Source of the DNA: Bacteroidota bacterium
Lineage (GTDB): Bacteria > Bacteroidota > Bacteroidia > Chitinophagales > Chitinophagaceae
DNA length: 64,000 nucleotides
Direction of reading: 5' to 3'
NCBI GenBank assembly: GCA_023387985.1
Contig: JAEWHC010000009.1
Coordinates: forward strand, 1,054,001-1,118,000
Part shown: positions 41,555 through 49,011 of the stretch, in pieces
Layout of the letters: every line of letters starts with the position of its first letter
Numbering within the stretch: position 1 is the stretch's first letter
Program-made: the position numbers and the translations under genes
Notes under the pieces: model-generated
The model's input: only the letters and a program-made list of their open reading frames with translations
What the model was told of the DNA's origin: nothing
Databases searched by the model: none

Positions 41555-42958
41555 TTAGTTTTCAACCAGCGGTTCGCCTTTGGATACCCACTCATTTACG
41601 CTACCTACAAAACTGGATATATTTTTAAAACCGTGTTTTGCCAGGATAGAGTAGCCGATGGAAGCCCGGTCGCCGCCCTGGCAGTAAACAATTACGGGTT
41701 TGTCCTTGCTGATCTTGTCAAGGTTTTCAGGCAGTGTTCCCAGGAATACATTTTCTGCTTTTGCAATGTGGCCGCCTTTGTATTCGGTTTCACCGCGAAG
41801 ATCTACAAGCTGTATACCGTTATTGCTGATTTTTTCTTTGGCTTCTTCAAAAGACAGGGTATTTGTTTTTTCCAGGTTTTCCCCGGCCTCTTTCCATGCC
41901 TGGGTGGATGGAATATAACCCAGGATATTGTCCAGGCCGATACGCATCAGCTTGCGGGTAAGATCATCCAGTTTCGATTCGTCTGCCAGCAGGATAAAAT
42001 CTTCATCATAATTGAGGAACCATCCTGCCCAGGTATTTAAGGAATTGGTATTGGGAATATTGTAGCTTCCGGGAATGAAACCTTCCGCAAATTCATTTTT
42101 GGGGCGTGTGTCGATCAATTTTACCCCGTTGGCCATTGCTTTTTTTAACTCGCCGATGGAAAGCTGCTTCAGTTTCGGAACCGCTGTAAGCAGGGGCCGG
42201 TCAACTTTATTTAGCTTTTTCATCATGGCGAAGTATTTCGGTGGTTCCGGCTGATCTTCCAGCAGGTATTTAATGAATCCATTTTTATCGTTACCATACC
42301 TGAAAGCCCAGTTGCGTATCTTTTCATAGCCCACGGTGGAGCTCGGTACTGCGCCAAGGGCTTTTCCGCAGGCCGAACCTGCGCCATGTGCAGGCCATAG
42401 CTGGAGATGATCGGGCAAATTGGCAAAACGTTGAATGGAATTATACATCACTTCCGCGCCGGCATCCGCAGTGCCTTCCATGCCTGCAGCTTTTTCCAGC
42501 AGGTCGGGGCGGCCAATGTCACCCACAAAAACGAAATCGCCGGTAAAGAACATTACGGGTTCTTTGGAAGCAGGATGGTCTGTAAGCAGGAAGCTGATGC
42601 TCTCCGGTGTATGCCCGGGCGTATGCAACACTTCGAAACTGAGATTACCCACCTTTATCTTATCACCGTCTTTCAGCGGAACGTGTGGAAATTCGTATTC
42701 CCATCCTTCGCCGCCTTCAGCACTCAGGTACATTTCGGCACCGGTTAGAGCGGCCAGTTCACGTGAACCCGAAAGGAAATCCGCATGAATATGCGTTTCC
42801 AGTATATGCGTGATCTTCATATTATTGGCCGCGGCAATTTCAATATAAGTATCCACATCGCGTTTGGGATCTATTACTGCAGCAACACGTTCTTTCTGGC
42901 AGCCGATTAAATAGCTTGCATGGGCAAGGCTTTTGTCGTAAATGTGTTCAAAATGCAT
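41555..42958 (-). CDS. MBL-pseudorhodanese-rhodanese protein, CstB-like persulfide dioxygenase
   Basis: The 467-residue cytoplasmic protein has three domains. A metallo-beta-lactamase domain (about 1-240) with ETHIHADFLSG and LHTPGHTPESI is like the Fe(II) site of persulfide dioxygenases. A first rhodanese domain (about 265-350) has ILLADE where the catalytic cysteine loop should be. A second rhodanese domain (about 370-465) has an intact VYCQGGDRAS. This is the architecture of Staphylococcus CstB, which oxidises persulfides and makes thiosulfate. A separate promoter and a copy of the GGTAAC-N4-GTTACA motif lie upstream. Function is inferred from architecture. Confidence 0.88.
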   Translation of the reverse strand: MHFEHIYDKSLAHASYLIGCQKERVAAVIDPKRDVDTYIEIAAANNMKITHILETHIHADFLSGSRELAALTGAEMYLSAEGGEGWEYEFPHVPLKDGDKIKVGNLSFEVLHTPGHTPESISFLLTDHPASKEPVMFFTGDFVFVGDIGRPDLLEKAAGMEGTADAGAEVMYNSIQRFANLPDHLQLWPAHGAGSACGKALGAVPSSTVGYEKIRNWAFRYGNDKNGFIKYLLEDQPEPPKYFAMMKKLNKVDRPLLTAVPKLKQLSIGELKKAMANGVKLIDTRPKNEFAEGFIPGSYNIPNTNSLNTWAGWFLNYDEDFILLADESKLDDLTRKLMRIGLDNILGYIPSTQAWKEAGENLEKTNTLSFEEAKEKISNNGIQLVDLRGETEYKGGHIAKAENVFLGTLPENLDKISKDKPVIVYCQGGDRASIGYSILAKHGFKNISSFVGSVNEWVSKGEPLVEN

Positions 42959-42978
42959 ATTGTTCTGTTTATTGTTTA

Positions 42979-42986
42979 CAAATTTA
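42979..42986 (-). promoter_or_regulatory. Putative -7 element for the CstB-like gene
   Basis: TAAATTTG on the minus strand fits TAnnTTTG, 21 bases before the start codon. No -33 TTTG at proper spacing was seen, which would fit an activator-dependent promoter. Confidence 0.5.
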
Positions 42987-42995
42987 ATTTATTTC

Positions 42996-43017
42996 AAAAA
43001 TCCTGAAAAAAATCAGG
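42996..43017 (-). terminator. Weak terminator-like hairpin between tauE-like and CstB-like genes
   Basis: On the minus strand CCTGA/TCAGG pair around a T-rich loop and are followed by ATTTTTG. The stem is only five pairs. It may lower readthrough into the last gene. Confidence 0.35.
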
Positions 43018-43023
43018 GAAATG

Positions 43024-43039
43024 GGTAACTTATGTTACA
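43024..43039. promoter_or_regulatory. GGTAAC-N4-GTTACA motif, copy 1 (candidate operator)
   Basis: The inverted repeat GTAAC-TTAT-GTTAC (43025-43038) lies 66 bases upstream of the CstB-like gene. The same core with the same flanks occurs at 46943-46958 before the rhodanese gene. A 14-base dyad with a 4-base centre is the geometry of Crp/Fnr-family sites. Confidence 0.55.
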
Positions 43040-43058
43040 TACCCAAAAGGTGTGGGCA

Positions 43059-43856
43059 CTACAGGAAGAGTTCTTTGATGATGATATAAATTCCCATGAT
43101 CAATACAAACCAGCCGAATCCTTTTTTGAGTTTTTCGCCTGGAATTTTTTTGGCAAGTAAAATTCCCAAGAAAATCCCTGCAATGGCAAACACCGTAAAA
43201 ATGCCCAGAAGTTCCCAGTCAATGTGTTGGTCTCCCTGGAGGTCTCCCGTGAAACCAATGAGCGATTTTGCGGCTATAATGAACAGGGAGGTTCCTACCG
43301 CAAGTTTCATCCTCATTTTGGCAAGTATCACCAGTGCCGGAATAATCAGGAATCCCCCACCGGCACCCACCAGTCCCGTAAGTATGCCTACCAGGATGCC
43401 TTCCACCAGGATTATAGGGTAATTGTATCTCAAAACCTCATCAGCCGTGGTGCCATTGGCGGGTTGAGGACGGATCATGCTTACGGAAGCAAAGATCATA
43501 ACGAGGGCGAACAACAGCATAAGAATCAGTGGCTTGGTCATCACCAGGTTACCCAGGGTAAATACTTCTTCAGGTATGAAAGGCAGCAGCCATTTGCGCG
43601 TAGCGTACACTGCCGCTATGGAAGGAATGCCGAAGATGACAACAGTCCTGAAGTCCACGTTTTTGTTGAGAGCGTTTTGAACACCTCCTACAAGGGATGT
43701 GGCGCCTACAATAAAAAGGGAATATGCTGTGGCGAGCACAGGATTAACACCCATGACATACACCAGGATAGGTACGGTCAAAATAGAACCTCCGCTACCT
43801 ATGAGCCCCAGGGAAATACCAACCAATGCCGCTAAAGCGTATCCGATCAATTCCAT
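43059..43856 (-). CDS. TauE/SafE family sulfite/organosulfonate exporter-like permease
   Basis: A 265-residue inner-membrane protein with eight helices and the duplicated TauE/SafE motif: LGLIGSGGSILTVPILVYVMG and LTGLVGAGGGFLIIPALVIL. Relatives export sulfite or other C-S compounds; in the S. aureus cst operon a TauE homologue accompanies CstB. Here it lies between DUF2490 and the CstB-like gene, so export of sulfite or thiosulfate formed in persulfide detoxification is the natural inference. Confidence 0.9.
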   Translation of the reverse strand: MELIGYALAALVGISLGLIGSGGSILTVPILVYVMGVNPVLATAYSLFIVGATSLVGGVQNALNKNVDFRTVVIFGIPSIAAVYATRKWLLPFIPEEVFTLGNLVMTKPLILMLLFALVMIFASVSMIRPQPANGTTADEVLRYNYPIILVEGILVGILTGLVGAGGGFLIIPALVILAKMRMKLAVGTSLFIIAAKSLIGFTGDLQGDQHIDWELLGIFTVFAIAGIFLGILLAKKIPGEKLKKGFGWFVLIMGIYIIIKELFL

Positions 43857-43926
43857 GTTGTGTTCAAAATGATTTTATTTCAGTTTTTAGGTTTCTTACG
43901 TTCGTTGTTCCAGACAATTGCGGGTT

Positions 43927-44640
43927 TCAACCCAGCTTTTTGCGACCATCATATACGAGGTTGACAAATAAATCATTTTCCTGCATAAAATTTTGCTTAT
44001 GCAGTGGCAGCCGGGAAATATGCATATAACCCAGTTGAATACTGATTGGAGAGGAATTTTTATATTGAACGGAAATCCCACTCCTGTTCTGATCAAAAAA
44101 GTTGACTGCATCCCTGTCATTCAGATTCAGCATCAGCTCATCAAAAGCAAAAAGCTCAATTTGCGGGTTCAGCACATATTTAAATCCCATCCGGTTGCGC
44201 AAACGCAGGATATGCTGCGCGTCTTGCAGCAACCGGTATTCTGCAGCGCCACGGCTTACCAGGCTCAGCTTTTCTGAAAGAGAGCCTTTAAATTCCATCG
44301 CTGCCGAAAACCTTATCTCCTTTACCGGCTGTGCAAGTTCATCGCCTTTTTTCTGAATGATCCTGTAATTGGTAAAATGCCCCAATGGCGAAACCGACAA
44401 CACCCATTTTTCATCCGGCTTGTAATGCATCCATAAGCGATATGAATTCAGCAGTTTCTTTTCAAAAAGATTTTCATTTAAAACATTGTTCTGCCTGCGG
44501 TGCTGAAATTCCGCATCTATACTCAGCTTTTTACTGACGGGCACCAGGGCTGTTGCCCTAAACCACGCTTGCTCATGATGCTGGGCCATTGCCAGAAGAG
44601 GCAGGAGGAACAGGAAGAATATGGTCAATGTTTTTCTCAA
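43927..44640 (-). CDS. DUF2490 family outer-membrane protein
   Basis: The 237-residue protein has a signal peptide (MRKTLTIFFLFLLPLLAMAQ) and the DUF2490 pattern HHEQAWFRATALVPVSKKLSIDAEFQHRRQ, then regularly spaced amphipathic strands ending in FVNLVYDGRKKLG. It is probably a small outer-membrane barrel. The family has no known function. Its presence inside the sulfur operon suggests a role in moving sulfur compounds over the outer membrane, which is inference. Confidence 0.82.
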   Translation of the reverse strand: MRKTLTIFFLFLLPLLAMAQHHEQAWFRATALVPVSKKLSIDAEFQHRRQNNVLNENLFEKKLLNSYRLWMHYKPDEKWVLSVSPLGHFTNYRIIQKKGDELAQPVKEIRFSAAMEFKGSLSEKLSLVSRGAAEYRLLQDAQHILRLRNRMGFKYVLNPQIELFAFDELMLNLNDRDAVNFFDQNRSGISVQYKNSSPISIQLGYMHISRLPLHKQNFMQENDLFVNLVYDGRKKLG

Positions 44641-44673
44641 TCGTTTTAATTTTCAGCGGAAATTCCAACCGTA

Positions 44674-45087
44674 TTAATGCGGCAGTTTGTCTTTAAAAAT
44701 CCCGTATAAATAGGTGCCGAAAATGGCGAAAAGAAATACCACGGTTAGGGAGAGAAATCCATATCCGATGTTTACTACAATAGGCCCCGGGCAGGCGCCT
44801 GTTAATGCCCAGCCCAGTCCGAAAATTGTACCGCCGGCAAGGTACCTTACAATTGCCCTGTCCTTGGGATAAAAAACAATGGGATTGCCGTAGTAATCGC
44901 GTATGTTGAATTTTTTTATAAGAAAAACGCCAAGAATGCCCAGCACCACTGCGGTACCAATAATCCCGTACATGTGGAAGGATTGAAACCGGAACATCTC
45001 CTGTATGCGGAACCACGAAATGGCTTCAGATTTTGCCATGACAATTCCGAAAACAGTTCCGAGGATCAAAAATTTTAGAAACTTCAT
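44674..45087 (-). CDS. YeeE/YedE (DUF6691) half-transporter, second subunit
   Basis: A 137-residue membrane protein with four helices and the signature GGTIFGLGWALTGACPGPIVVN of the YeeE/YedE family, whose conserved cysteine (here in GACPGP) handles thiosulfate sulfur in characterised members. Two small genes (this and the next) together equal one full-length YeeE. It starts 4 bases after its partner's stop. Confidence 0.9.
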   Translation of the reverse strand: MKFLKFLILGTVFGIVMAKSEAISWFRIQEMFRFQSFHMYGIIGTAVVLGILGVFLIKKFNIRDYYGNPIVFYPKDRAIVRYLAGGTIFGLGWALTGACPGPIVVNIGYGFLSLTVVFLFAIFGTYLYGIFKDKLPH

Positions 45088-45090
45088 AGA

Positions 45091-45648
45091 TTAAAAAATA
45101 AGGGGAAGAATGAAATAGGTCATAATCAGGCCACCGGCGAAGAAGCCGGCAACAGCAATCATGGAGGGAACCTGCAGGTTGGAAATGCCGCTGATGGCGT
45201 GTCCGGAAGTGCATCCGCCGGCATATCGCGAACCAAAGCCCACCATCAATCCGCCAAAAGCGAGGATCAAAAATCCTTTGACGGAAAAAAGCGCCTCCCA
45301 ACTGAACAGTTCATCAGGCTGCAGCGATACCGGCGCGGATATGCCCAGCAATTTCAAATCTTCAATGGTTGCATCGGCAATTTGCACGGCTTCACCATTG
45401 GATAAGAATTCTTTGGCTATAAAACCACCGATTATGGCCCCCAGCAGGAAAACCAGGTTCCATACCTGCTTTTTCCAGTCGAAGTCGAAGAATTTTACTT
45501 TTTTTCCTGCCCCGGCCACAGCGCAAAGCGTTCTCAGGTTTGAGGAAAAACCAAAGCTTTGCCCGAAGAAGAGCAGAAAAAACATTATTAATGCAATGAC
45601 AGCTCCCGAGAACCACCAGGACCAGGGCTGGATAATGAATTCCATCAT
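45091..45648 (-). CDS. YeeE/YedE half-transporter, first subunit
   Basis: A 185-residue membrane protein with about five helices and the family signature MVGFGSRYAGGCTSGHAISG containing the conserved cysteine. SFGFSSNLRTLCAVAG has a second cysteine. Characterised YeeE proteins import thiosulfate; split forms (PmpA/PmpB-like) are common beside rhodaneses and persulfide dioxygenases. It overlaps the USP gene by 4 bases, so the two are translationally coupled. Confidence 0.9.
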   Translation of the reverse strand: MMEFIIQPWSWWFSGAVIALIMFFLLFFGQSFGFSSNLRTLCAVAGAGKKVKFFDFDWKKQVWNLVFLLGAIIGGFIAKEFLSNGEAVQIADATIEDLKLLGISAPVSLQPDELFSWEALFSVKGFLILAFGGLMVGFGSRYAGGCTSGHAISGISNLQVPSMIAVAGFFAGGLIMTYFILPLIF

Positions 45649-46481
45649 GATTTTAAATGAAAAGAAATAATGGGTTTAAATAAATGATTGATGAGTTTTT
45701 CAGTACTGCTTTTATGTAGCAATCCGCCTTTGCCATGGGTGCCGATGCAGATCATATCCATTTCATTCATCTGGTTAAAGTGAACAACACCACTTTCCAC
45801 ATCTTTATCCCGCATCAGGTGACAGGCATAATTTTCAATGCCGTTTAATCTTGCAAATTCCCGCATGTTGGCTTCTGTTTCGGGCCGTTCAGCTTCCACG
45901 TTGCCCGCAGTTATTTGCAGGAAATGGATCTTCGTTTTAAAGGCACTGACCAGTTTATGCATCAGCTCCAGGCTTTCATTGGTAGGGTTATTGAAGTTGT
46001 GCACCAGTAAAATATTCCGGATCTGCAGATCGGAGCGGTCGCACATGAGGGACAGCAAGGGTACACGGGATTTGCGGGCGACCATTTGTGCTTCGGTTCC
46101 CGAAAGTCTTTCTTTTATTCCCCAGGCGCCTTTGGTACCCATTACAATGAGATCGAAATTCATATTTTCCGCGAAATAAATAATATTGTCCGTCAGTTTC
46201 CCCATTTGCAAATGCGTATAAATGTCTTCACCATACAACGTTTTCAGGTTGGCAAGTTTGCGTTCAGCAATCTGTTTTTGCTTTACCACATAACGGGTGT
46301 CAATTTCGCCGCAGGTTTGTACTTCGCCCCGGGAATCCAGGTAAACCGTATCAGGCATTGGGAGTACATGGAGGAAATGAATTTGTACCGGCGTTTTTTC
46401 TTCCAGCTTTTTCACCATCAGGTAAGCATATTCTGCCTGTACAGAAAAATCGGTGGGAATTAAAATTTTCAATGGTACCAT
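45645..46481 (-). CDS. Universal stress protein, two tandem UspA domains
   Basis: The 278 residues hold two UspA domains: residues 1-145 with LIPTDFSVQAEYAYLMVKKL and LIVMGTKGAWGIKERLSGTEAQ, and residues 150-278 ending in MICIGTHGKGGLLHKSSTEK. Both C-terminal motifs resemble the ATP-binding G-2x-G-9x-G(S/T) pattern. It has no membrane or signal segment. It is second in the sulfur operon, suggesting a link between sulfur stress and this regulator-like protein. Confidence 0.9.
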   Translation of the reverse strand: MVPLKILIPTDFSVQAEYAYLMVKKLEEKTPVQIHFLHVLPMPDTVYLDSRGEVQTCGEIDTRYVVKQKQIAERKLANLKTLYGEDIYTHLQMGKLTDNIIYFAENMNFDLIVMGTKGAWGIKERLSGTEAQMVARKSRVPLLSLMCDRSDLQIRNILLVHNFNNPTNESLELMHKLVSAFKTKIHFLQITAGNVEAERPETEANMREFARLNGIENYACHLMRDKDVESGVVHFNQMNEMDMICIGTHGKGGLLHKSSTEKLINHLFKPIISFHLKS

Positions 46482-46539
46482 TTCAGGCGTTTGTAGTTTT
46501 TAGAAATTTGAATTGAGCATTTATTTATACTTTGGATGA

Positions 46540-46854
46540 TCACCCGAGCTGGCGAACCACATCATCAAGGGACCCGCCATTAACCACATTGCCGATCCCT
46601 TTGCTTTCGAGGATGAGCCTGGCTGTTTCGCTCCGGTTTCCACTGCGGCAGAATACAATAATATGCTTTTTGCCTTCAAAACGGCTCAGTTGTGCCGGGA
46701 GAACCCCCAGGGGAATATTGATGGCACCGTTTGCTGTACCGGCTGCGAATTCCTCCGGCTGACGAACATCTACCAAAAGAGCGCCATCGTCAACAAGTTC
46801 TTTCAGGTTTATGGCAGTTTGCGAACTGCCAAAAAAGTTTTGAAATGGGTTCAT
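46540..46854 (-). CDS. Single-domain rhodanese
   Basis: The 104-residue protein is one rhodanese domain with LVDVRQPEEFAAGTANGAINIPLG and the active-site loop VFCRSGNRSETA. It would carry sulfane sulfur as a cysteine persulfide. It is the first gene of the sulfur operon. Its promoter region holds a GGTAAC-N4-GTTACA motif about 90 bases upstream of the start. Confidence 0.93.
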   Translation of the reverse strand: MNPFQNFFGSSQTAINLKELVDDGALLVDVRQPEEFAAGTANGAINIPLGVLPAQLSRFEGKKHIIVFCRSGNRSETARLILESKGIGNVVNGGSLDDVVRQLG

Positions 46855-46913
46855 ATACTTTCTGTTGTTTTTTTGAGTAATAAATTAATAATTCAGGGAT
46901 TGCATTTGATGAG

Positions 46914-46921
46914 CAAATATA
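46914..46921 (-). promoter_or_regulatory. Putative -7 element of the sulfur operon
   Basis: TATATTTG on the minus strand fits TAnnTTTG. No -33 TTTG occurs at the proper spacing. The inverted repeat at 46944-46957 is centred about 40 bases upstream of the likely start site, where a class II activator would bind. Confidence 0.5.
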
Positions 46922-46942
46922 GATTGGGTGGCCAGACCGCAT

Positions 46943-46958
46943 GGTAACCCAGGTTACA
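46943..46958. promoter_or_regulatory. GGTAAC-N4-GTTACA motif, copy 2 (candidate operator)
   Basis: The inverted repeat GTAAC-CCAG-GTTAC (46944 onward) has the same arms, spacing and flanking G and A as the copy at 43024-43039. The two lie before the first and last genes of the sulfur module. No regulator gene is in the module itself. Confidence 0.55.
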
Positions 46959-47565
46959 GAAGCTATGGTATGGTATGCAGGACAAGGCTTTCAACGATAT
47001 TTTATTATTCGAAAAGTTTAAATCTTTGAGATTTGTTAACAGATAAATGTCGCGAGGCGTGAATTTAAAATTCTCTATTGTTTTGTTAGATTAATGAAGA
47101 ATTATTGAAATATAACAAGCAAAGCGGGCTCAGCTCTAAGATTGGCTACAACAGAAAATGGAACAGGTACTCCAAAACACTGGAGCATGTCTGATAAAAA
47201 ATGCCGTATAAAAACCTGTTGGCCAAGTAATGGAAAGAACTCTCTGGTTCAACGTTTTTCCAAATGGTTTTCCCGCCACAACCATAGAAGATTGGGACCA
47301 TGGCCGTTCCCGGTTTAAACCCGGGATGGCCAATGGATTGCTGTTTCGCCCTAATGCGGTTTGGTCTGGTTGGGTGCTTTGGTAATCTGCCTGGCAAAGC
47401 CACACCAGCATTTTGGGCGTGCTAAAGTGTCACCACTCCAATATCGGATATGGGTTAGTAAGGATTAAAATTATTCTTAACCTATGTGAACGCCAATTGC
47501 CAAATCAAGAATGATTTTTGCAATGTCAAAATTTGACAAATCTAAAAACCACTAAATTAAAAATT
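46959..47565. other. Intergenic region between the sulfur operon and yceI-like operon
   Basis: About 600 bases with no supported gene. Short open frames on both strands (47136-47411) have no recognisable features. The stretch 47380-47460 looks faintly like the decayed end of a gene (frame reading RAKVSPLQYRIWVS) but is too short to assign. The right end carries the palindrome described at 47524-47538. Confidence 0.5.
47524..47538. promoter_or_regulatory. Perfect palindrome upstream of the yceI-like gene
   Basis: TGTCAAA-A-TTTGACA, 28 bases before the ATG at 47566. Its position in the leader or promoter of the three-gene operon makes it a candidate operator for a repressor encoded elsewhere. 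Confidence 0.5.
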
Positions 47566-48096
47566 ATGGCAACGACATGGAGTATTGATCCCGCGCATAG
47601 CGAAGTGACTTTTAAAGTAAAGCACCTGATGATCTCAAACGTAAAAGGTGAATTCAAGACTTTTGATGTACAAGTTGAAGGTGAAGAATTTGAAAAAGCC
47701 AAAGTGCATGCGACCATTGATACGGCATCAATCAACACCAACAATCCTGACCGCGATACCCACCTGAGAAGCGGCGACTTTTTCGAAGTGGAAAAATTCC
47801 CCACCATTACTTTCGAAAGCACAAGTGTTGAAAAAGAAGACGATGATGAATACATCCTTCATGGCAACCTCACCATTCGCGACGTAACCAAACCTGTGAA
47901 GTTTGAAGTTGAGCGTGGCGGATCCAGCAAAGACCCCTGGGGAAATGAAAAACATGGCTTTACCGTAGAAGGCAAGATCAACCGTAAGGATTTTGGCCTC
48001 AATTGGAATGCAGCCCTCGAAACTGGTGGCGTGCTGGTAAGCGAAGATGTGAAATTGTACGCGGAAATTCAGCTTGTAAAAACCGTAGCTGAATAA
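47566..48096 (+). CDS. YceI family protein
   Basis: The 176-residue protein has the YceI lipocalin-like barrel pattern: WSIDPAHSEVTFKVKHLMISNVKG, DRDTHLRSGDFFEVEKFPTITFES and the C-terminal KINRKDFGLNWNA. Unlike E. coli YceI it has no signal peptide, so it is cytoplasmic. Family members bind polyisoprenoids such as ubiquinone-8 or amides. The ATG at 47566 is preferred over an upstream start. It is followed after 3 bases by the dioxygenase gene. Confidence 0.92.
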   Translation: MATTWSIDPAHSEVTFKVKHLMISNVKGEFKTFDVQVEGEEFEKAKVHATIDTASINTNNPDRDTHLRSGDFFEVEKFPTITFESTSVEKEDDDEYILHGNLTIRDVTKPVKFEVERGGSSKDPWGNEKHGFTVEGKINRKDFGLNWNAALETGGVLVSEDVKLYAEIQLVKTVAE

Positions 48097-48099
48097 TCA

Positions 48100-48996
48100 A
48101 TGACCCGTAGGTCAATAATTAAAAACCTGGCATTAGCCGGAATAGGAATAGGAGCAACTATGAATTTGAAATCACTGAACAGAATGACTGAAAACCTGCC
48201 ATCGGGCAACCCGATGCCGGTACTCTTTCTCGGCCATGGCAGCCCCATGAACGCCATAGAAGAAAATGAGTTTGTGCAGGGTTTTCGAAATGTGGCAAAA
48301 ACTATTCCTGTTCCGGCTGCCATACTCGTAGTTTCAGCCCATTGGCTGACCCGTGGTACCCACGTTACCGCAATGGAAAATCCGCCAACCATTCATGATT
48401 TTGGTGGCTTTCCAAAAGAACTTTATGAGATTCAATACCCGGCTCCCGGCCATCCTGAACTGGCGGTTGAAACCCAACAACTCATTACCTCCGCAGCGGT
48501 TGAACTTGACGACAAATGGGGATTGGATCATGGGGCATGGACTGTGGTAAGGCATATGTACCCCGAGGCGAATATCCCGGTCATACAGCTCAGCATAGAT
48601 TATGACAAGCCGGGGGAATACCATTATAATCTTGGTAAAGAACTTGCTGCGCTCCGCAGGAAAGGCGTGCTGATCATCGGAAGCGGAAACATTGTGCACA
48701 ACCTGCGCATGGTGGCCTGGAATAAACTCCATGAACCCGATTATGGTTATGATTGGGCGCTGGAAGCCAGAGCGAAACTAAATGACTTCATCCTGAAGGA
48801 AAACCACAAGGCGTTAATGGATTACCGCCAACAGGGCCAGGCCATACAACTTGCCATTCCAACCCCGGACCATTTTTACCCGTTGTTGTATACTTTGGGG
48901 CTGAAGGAAAATACAGATGAAATTCAATTGTTTAATGATAAAGCCCTTGGTGGTTCATTGACCATGACCTCCGTGATGATAGGAAATTTAAATTAG
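48100..48996 (+). CDS. Extradiol (4,5-DOPA) dioxygenase family protein with Tat-like leader
   Basis: The 298-residue protein matches the YgiD/DODA class III extradiol dioxygenases: MPVLFLGHGSPMNAIEEN, VVSAHWLTRGT, DHGAWTVVRHMYPEA and GSGNIVHNLR give the metal-binding histidines. An N-terminal extension TRRSIIKNLALAGIGIGA resembles a twin-arginine signal, which is unusual for this cytoplasmic family. The substrate is an unknown catechol. Middle gene of the yceI-dioxygenase-LLM operon. Confidence 0.9.
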   Translation: MTRRSIIKNLALAGIGIGATMNLKSLNRMTENLPSGNPMPVLFLGHGSPMNAIEENEFVQGFRNVAKTIPVPAAILVVSAHWLTRGTHVTAMENPPTIHDFGGFPKELYEIQYPAPGHPELAVETQQLITSAAVELDDKWGLDHGAWTVVRHMYPEANIPVIQLSIDYDKPGEYHYNLGKELAALRRKGVLIIGSGNIVHNLRMVAWNKLHEPDYGYDWALEARAKLNDFILKENHKALMDYRQQGQAIQLAIPTPDHFYPLLYTLGLKENTDEIQLFNDKALGGSLTMTSVMIGNLN

Positions 48997-49011
48997 CAGG
49001 GAACGATAATT

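Noticed and set aside
47270..47330. Palindrome GGTTTAAACC near 47310 as an operator
   Set aside because: Short AT-centred palindrome far (about 250 bases) from any start codon and without a promoter nearby.
47136..47411. Overlapping 85- and 91-codon minus-strand frames in the intergenic region
   Set aside because: No start context, no family features, and both frames look equally random.
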